Below, piece by piece: positions 18,945 to 23,309 of a DNA stretch of 23,309 nucleotides (within the stretch, counting starts at the first letter, position 1; each line of letters starts with the position of its first letter). The stretch spans positions 69,100 through 92,408 of the forward strand of contig NW_014577342.1 of the NCBI RefSeq assembly GCF_000485595.1, read 5' to 3'. The notes below the pieces were generated by a model. That model made no database searches. It saw only the letters and a program-made list of their open reading frames with translations, and was not told the DNA's origin. The translations under genes and the position numbers were made by a program. This DNA is from Priapulus caudatus (Eukaryota; Priapulida; Priapulimorpha; Priapulimorphida; Priapulidae).

Positions 18945-20046
18945 TTAGCTATAATAATTAATGTACGCTACACCGACCTCGAGCTTATAGTATAGACGTT
19001 GTCTGAGAAAAATAGGACGTCATATTTGCCGCGTTCATTTGAGGCCGTGATGAGCGTGCGCTCACTATACTGTCATCTCCGCCAGTCTCAAAAATCACCG
19101 AGTAGAAGCAGTGTTGTAATTTCAATTACGGACTGCACATATGCACATAAGACTTGAAAAATTGTGCACACTACTTCTCTGCTTAAACTTTATGATAGTA
19201 AATCGCAACTCGTTTCCCTCCGTCGTCACTTACGGCCGCTTCGTCATTGAGTACTGAACCGCGTACTATTAGTACAGCTGCTAATGGTCACTTAAATCGT
19301 TGTTGCCCATTAAGACGTAGATTGTGAAGCCGTGGGCGCGTGTGCGCGTCAGCAGCCGTGGCGGAGAACGTCGGGGCGTGGTTGAGCAGAACTAAAGAGA
19401 CAGTCGACATTTCGTCGACAGCTTCAACACGGTGATTCATTAAGAATGCGAGGCGAGCTGAAGCTGGGAGCTGGGAAGCTGCTGCTGTCCGCAGATCCTC
19501 TTCAGTCGGGCTTCTATCCACGGCTCGATGAGGCCATGCATAGGACAAAAAACACGCTGCGTCGGCATTTAATTGGAAGCACTATTGCTCGTGGAACTGC
19601 CAATTAAACGTCCACGCACGCCGCGCGCTTGTGTTTTTCTGTCGCTTTACTCGTTCGAGTAACACGTGTATGACACGGAGGTTCGGTCGTGTCACACAGA
19701 GTGCATGTGCCGCTGTTAATTTGGTGGACGTTGCGAAAGTTATATAGCTTTAATCTTCTGAAGTACATTTCATAACATGCCACTTTGTACATGCGAAAAT
19801 GTACTTGGCCTAATCCATAGGCACAGTACTTTGCAAGTTCATTACCAGCCTCGGGGGGGCATCGATAAATATGATAACTTCATAGGATCTGCCTACTAGT
19901 TACCAAAGTTGCCAGGCGCTCCGACGGTACTGGCAAAGTCTGCACAGACTACGGTGACGTATACGGATAGTCTCCTTCGTGTTAGTTATGGTGCGAAATT
20001 AATTATGCTTAGAGGGTATTATAGGGGATAGAAACCGCGTTGCGCG
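18945..20046. other. Unique sequence with two small hairpins
   Basis: No gene is supported. Two short inverted repeats are visible: TTTAATTGG/CCAATTAAA at 19568-19608, and GTGTATGACACG/CGTGTCACACAG at 19666-19699 (10 of 12 pairs, 10-nt loop). The 86-codon minus frame at 19288-19548 begins with TTG and has no recognisable domain. Confidence 0.45.
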
Positions 20047-20083
20047 TGCGCATGCGCATGTTCGCCCGCTAAGCTATATATAG
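20047..20083 (+). promoter_or_regulatory. Candidate core promoter: NRF1-type palindrome and TATA box
   Basis: TGCGCATGCGCA at 20047-20058 is a perfect match to the palindromic NRF1 consensus (YGCGCAYGCGCR). Sixteen bases further on, CTATATATAG at 20074-20083 is a good TATA box. A start site would be expected near 20105 on the + strand. The surrounding CpG content fits a promoter. The TATA box is palindromic, so the direction is not certain. No transcript evidence is available from sequence alone. Confidence 0.4.
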
Positions 20084-20443
20084 AAGGCTGCATGCTCACC
20101 TGCGTTCAACCGGGCGGATGTAATTATAATTAATTACAGTGTGTCCGCTCACACGAAAACGTCCAATCTATTCCACCGAGATACGAACTAATTTTTCTCG
20201 TAATAAGCATAGGCCTTGCGCGCGTGGGATTAGGGGACATAATTGGGGGAGGGGTGCATTAACAGCCGCGCCTCGCCACTCACACAGTCACGCCGAGCTC
20301 TTGTCGCCATTACCGATATGCGATGCGTGCACGTTAGGCGTCTATATTCCCCAGGCGTACGTACGGGTTTTTACGTGCGGGAGTCTCGTACCCGCTTAGT
20401 CCGCCAGGTGGGCGAGGCAAGAAAGAGGGCTAGCTGCTGTTGA

Positions 20444-20659
20444 ATGTGCACGCGATATATTGCCGTCTCCACGATGTTTTACACAAGCACAATGCCAGAC
20501 GTTGGCGCGTTTCTACTCAATGCAGATGTAGATCTAGACGTAGATGTAGATGTAGATGTAGATGTAGATGTAGATGTAGATGTAGATGTAGATGTAGATG
20601 TAGATGTAGATGTAGATGCTCGTGTCTTGTATTGCACAAATATTTCCGGAGAGAGCTAG
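20444..20659 (+). CDS. Possible small ORF with a Val-Asp repeat
   Basis: The 71-codon frame starts at an ATG in a weak context and ends at TAG. Residues 1-27 are complex sequence (starting [10 protein letters not shown]), residues about 28-59 are an alternating Asp-Val repeat read from the (GATGTA)n hexanucleotide, and the last dozen residues are complex again. The repeat unit is a multiple of three, so length changes would not shift the frame. The ATG lies about 340 bp downstream of the candidate NRF1/TATA promoter. There is no signal peptide, membrane segment or known domain. It is more likely a chance frame through a microsatellite than a gene, but it is one of the few ATG-started frames with complex sequence on both sides. 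Confidence 0.18.
   Translation: MCTRYIAVSTMFYTSTMPDVGAFLLNADVDLDVDVDVDVDVDVDVDVDVDVDVDVDVDARVLYCTNISGES
20524..20618. repeat. (TAGATG)n hexanucleotide microsatellite
   Basis: About 13 perfect copies from 20541 to 20618 are preceded by a degenerate start (GATGTAGATCTAGACG). Confidence 0.95.
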
Positions 20660-20699
20660 ATAGTACGCGAGAGAGATCGAAGGGGACAAAGAAATACCC

Positions 20700-20700
<1 letters not shown>

Positions 20701-20736
<36 letters not shown>
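20701..20736. repeat. (TA)18 microsatellite
   Basis: A pure TA run of 36 bases, the first of three TA tracts around the palindrome at 20801-21012. Confidence 0.97.
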
Positions 20737-20738
<2 letters not shown>

Positions 20739-20800
20739 TCTGGATGTCTTGAGTCTATACTGTCGGTAGCAGTGCTCGATGCATTAAGTTGCACAGCGTA

Positions 20801-21012
20801 ATAAATTGAGTCTGTAGATAAATTAAAGACATGACATCACTTCTAGCTGTTACTGCGAGTTTCACGCTTACGCGATCACCATACAGACTTTAATGAAGAA
20901 TCTTAATTAATTCTTCATTAAAGTCTGTCTGATTGATCGCGTATAGCGTGAAACTCGGAGTAACAGCTAAAAGTGATGTCTTGTCTTTAATTTATCTACA
21001 GACTACAATTTA
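20801..21012. mobile_element. 212-bp near-perfect palindrome (foldback MITE)
   Basis: The left arm from 20801 (ATAAATTG, then GTCTGTAGATAAATTAAAGA at 20810) is repeated in inverted orientation to 21012. Over about 92 bp per arm I count roughly five substitutions or clustered mismatches and two single-base indels. The arms meet at TTAATTAA (20903-20910), leaving almost no loop. The right arm runs straight into a (TA)n tract. There is no coding capacity. Such a structure can extrude as a cruciform and would give long double-stranded RNA if transcribed. Confidence 0.88.
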
Positions 21013-21034
21013 TATATATATATATATATATATA
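21011..21034. repeat. (TA)12 microsatellite
   Basis: A pure TA run abutting the right end of the palindrome. TA-rich ends may reflect the element's TA target preference or a tract expanded after insertion. Confidence 0.97.
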
Positions 21035-21136
21035 GTGAGAGAAGGATAGAGCGATGGTGAACGAGTAATTACCTTATCGTTATGTGATGCATTATACGAC
21101 GTTGCGAACCATTTCGCAGGTGGTACTCCCGTTTCC

Positions 21137-21140
<4 letters not shown>

Positions 21141-21184
<44 letters not shown>

Positions 21185-21192
21185 ATATATAT
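21141..21192. repeat. (TA)n microsatellite with one interruption
   Basis: Two TA runs are separated by a single TT step at about 21173-21174. Confidence 0.96.
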
Positions 21193-21479
21193 CGCGGCGG
21201 GAAAATAGCTGCAGGTAGTTGGTTGGCGCTACTCATTATAGAATAATTATATAGAAACGTTTAAATGGCTTCTAGGTAATGGCCTGGGCGCTCTATGGTT
21301 ACAAATGGCACGATATATATAGATGCCAATGGTTGTTTATGAACTCGTGTGTCGAGAGTGCTCAATACTACCACGAGTAGAGCAATATAGATAAAGTTAT
21401 ACGGCACGGTAGTAATTTTGACTCTGTTTATTGCATACAGAACTGCTTCGTGTGGAGCGATAGCTGTGCGTGTGCGTGT

Positions 21480-21542
21480 GAGTGTGAGTGGGTGTGTGTG
21501 TGCGTGTGTGCGTGTTGTGTGTGCGTGTGTGCGTGTGTGTGT

Positions 21543-21636
<94 letters not shown>

Positions 21637-21660
21637 TGCGTGCGTGTGCGTGTGTGTGAG
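21480..21660 (+). repeat. (GT)n microsatellite, about 180 bp
   Basis: The core from 21544 to about 21632 is uninterrupted GT. The shoulders mix GTGC, GTGA and GTGGT words. Open frames across it (Cys-Val on +, Thr-His on -) are artefacts. The alternating purine-pyrimidine core is a classic Z-DNA-prone tract. Confidence 0.97.
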
Positions 21661-22355
21661 AGCGAGTAAATAAAACGCATACTTGCGCGCACGCATGCAC
21701 ACACTGGCATGCGCATACACGTACCCACGAATACCACATTATATGGCTATGATAGATATTTGATTGAAACCTGGATTATTGTAGGAACCATATACCCTTA
21801 CGCTATACGAGTACACGCTGTATTATGCGCAGGACTGGAGCATGCAGTTGCCGCTAATGTAATGACTCTAGCGGTAGTTACTCAGACATTTTCCAGCGCC
21901 TATAGGTCTACAGGCACAGGTAAATTATTTTGTCCTGTGTCCTTTTCGCCAATCTCTAGGAAGGAGCTGGGGAGCGTACAGTTGGTCTGATCAATGTGAC
22001 GTCATAGCTCGTGATAAGCTCGTGATAGATGCCGGTCAACGTTCTATGCGGCAATGTTCGACAAGGAAAAACATCAGAGGACGGTTGTTGAACCCGTCTG
22101 ACAGTACTCAAACGTTTATTTCATCAAAATAACGTGCAGAGGTGCACATACGACTGTGTCAAACGAGACACTGTGACCACGAAGACAGGTGATCAGACAT
22201 GCGGTGCATACCTGATCTCTTGTTCAGTCTGGCTGGTGCGGTAGGGACTGCCAGGTTTTCGACAGTCGGAGCGTCAGGTCAGCGTGCGGGTCGCAACTCA
22301 TCGAGCTTGTCGTGGCCGTGCAGCTGTCGTGACTGCATGGACGTCGCTCAAGATC
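21661..22355. other. Unique sequence
   Basis: No tandem repeat or convincing gene. The part 22200-22350 is GC- and CpG-rich and carries short open frames (such as 22199-22384, +, 61 codons) with no recognisable features. Confidence 0.4.
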
Positions 22356-22525
22356 AGGGGCCCGTTGTCAGAAACAGAATTTAGTCTTAACATTAGTCTT
22401 AACACTAACATTTTCTTCGTCGACAGCACTTTGTTTCGTATTGTTATGAGGAAATCTGCTACGATTTTTCATTCAGGTTCAAGGCTAATGTTAAGACTAA
22501 TTTTGTTTCTGACAACGGGCCCCCT
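22356..22525. mobile_element. 170-bp MITE with about 40-bp terminal inverted repeats
   Basis: The left end AGGGGCCCGTTGTCAGAAAC continues as AGAATTTAGTCTTAACATTAG, and the right end is its reverse complement with about two differences plus one extra base in the terminal C run. Within the left arm, TTAGTCTTAACA is duplicated in tandem. The GGGGCCCGTT tip is a widespread style in non-autonomous DNA transposons of invertebrates; I cannot assign the superfamily. No clear target duplication: left flank AGATC, right flank ATACG. Confidence 0.87.
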
Positions 22526-23113
22526 ATACGATACGCGCTACTTCTCACAACGAAGGCCAGAAAGCCTCATTCTTCTGCCTACCAAGTAGCCCTTATTTAT
22601 CCTGCGTGGCACCACTTAAAATATTATTGCGCCTATTGGGCTGAACCGGGACGTAACCCTTTCATTACCGTGGTCAGCCTCTGCTCTCTTGTGTAGGTAG
22701 TTGCTAATTTTAATAATTCGCAATTGTTACTCTTTTAACAGTATTCATATATGGTTCTTAGTTTAGATTTTAGCAATATCCATATGAAAGAAATTCCAGG
22801 TTTACTGCTTTACATAATTTTTCACCCGTTAGGCCTATACATATATTATACGACTAGGGAAGCTAATACAAGATGGCCGCGCCCATGGCGGTATCAACAA
22901 AATACGCCTACATAATTATATGTGACAACGTGCCGAAAGCCTCTGAATCAATTCGACAGTAAATAGCTATAAACCGATTTCAGTACAATATATGAAATAA
23001 TAAGCTCAAGATTATATACATTTGTGTTTTATTTATGCCAAAATTAGAAAAAATCGGTAAATACGTAAGAAAATACGTGTTATATAACCTTCTTTGAAAA
23101 TATTTACTCCTGA
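22526..23113. other. AT-rich unique sequence
   Basis: No gene or repeat is definable. Two YY1/Pho-like words, AAGATGGCCGC and CCATGGCGG, lie together at 22871-22891. Confidence 0.4.
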
Positions 23114-23145
23114 TATCTATCTATCTATGTATGTATGTATGTATG

Positions 23146-23224
<79 letters not shown>
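23114..23224. repeat. (TATC)n-(TATG)n-(TATC)n compound microsatellite
   Basis: A short TATC block, about five GTAT units (23128-23147), then a long pure TATC block to 23224. The interruption differs from the main unit by one base, as expected for a mutated unit that was itself amplified. Confidence 0.97.
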
Positions 23225-23309
23225 AGCACCATACACCCACTCACCAATCGCTCAGCTACACACATAAACCCAGCCCCCTCACGCAGCCGGCTGCTTAGCG
23301 CACATTACC
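23225..23309. other. Unique end of the window
   Basis: C-rich sequence with CACCCAC words. Nothing definable. Confidence 0.3.

Noticed and set aside
19288-19548. 86-codon minus frame
   Set aside because: It begins with TTG, and the only inner ATG would leave a short, unrecognisable peptide.

Overview
This is non-coding, repeat-dominated DNA from an animal nuclear genome, most likely a marine invertebrate; I cannot name the species. The reasons are the absence of any dense set of genes, kilobase-scale minisatellites, many long microsatellites, and a varied set of small inverted-repeat transposons (MITEs). CpG is common throughout, unlike the CpG-depleted genome of a vertebrate. A 10-N run at 10903-10912 marks an assembly gap. 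Nearly all long open frames here are stop-free translations of simple repeats and are not genes.

Layout. 1-330: ACGT-rich DNA, a (CT)n tract and a GC-rich unique segment. 331-2660: a 2.3-kb minisatellite that grades from 38-bp composite units into 12-bp units. 2661-3180: a CpG-rich unique island holding the only plausible coding piece on the left, a 42-codon acidic open frame with a dileucine motif, perhaps a first exon. 3180-4135: a second minisatellite, about 18 bp per unit and GT-rich. 4136-6946: mostly unique DNA with a three-part tetranucleotide repeat. 6947-8312: a dispersed repeat, then a 719-bp element with perfect 50-bp terminal inverted repeats and a nested 94-bp pogo-like MITE. 8313-10841: unique DNA with nothing recognisable. 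10842-13070: GT repeats, the gap, a 1.9-kb (ATCC)n satellite almost free of G on the + strand, and CA-rich DNA. 13071-16650: unique DNA with (AATCGT)9, a paired Maf/AP-1-like site, a T-rich tract and a second copy of the dispersed repeat.

16650-22530 is crowded with unrelated inverted-repeat elements: an 18-bp-arm inverted repeat, a 63-nt GC-rich hairpin, a 590-bp foldback, a 79-bp Harbinger-like MITE with TTA target duplications, a near-perfect 212-bp palindrome between (TA)n tracts, and a 170-bp MITE with roughly 40-bp termini. A possible core promoter (NRF1-type palindrome plus TATA box) lies at 20047-20083, upstream of a short ATG-started frame that reads a hexanucleotide repeat as Val-Asp. 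The window ends in a TATC/TATG microsatellite.

No transposase, reverse transcriptase, tRNA, rRNA or CRISPR array was found, so every mobile element here is non-autonomous as far as the window shows. I see no operating pathway or multi-gene system. What deserves a second look is the architecture of the repeats and the two possible gene starts.
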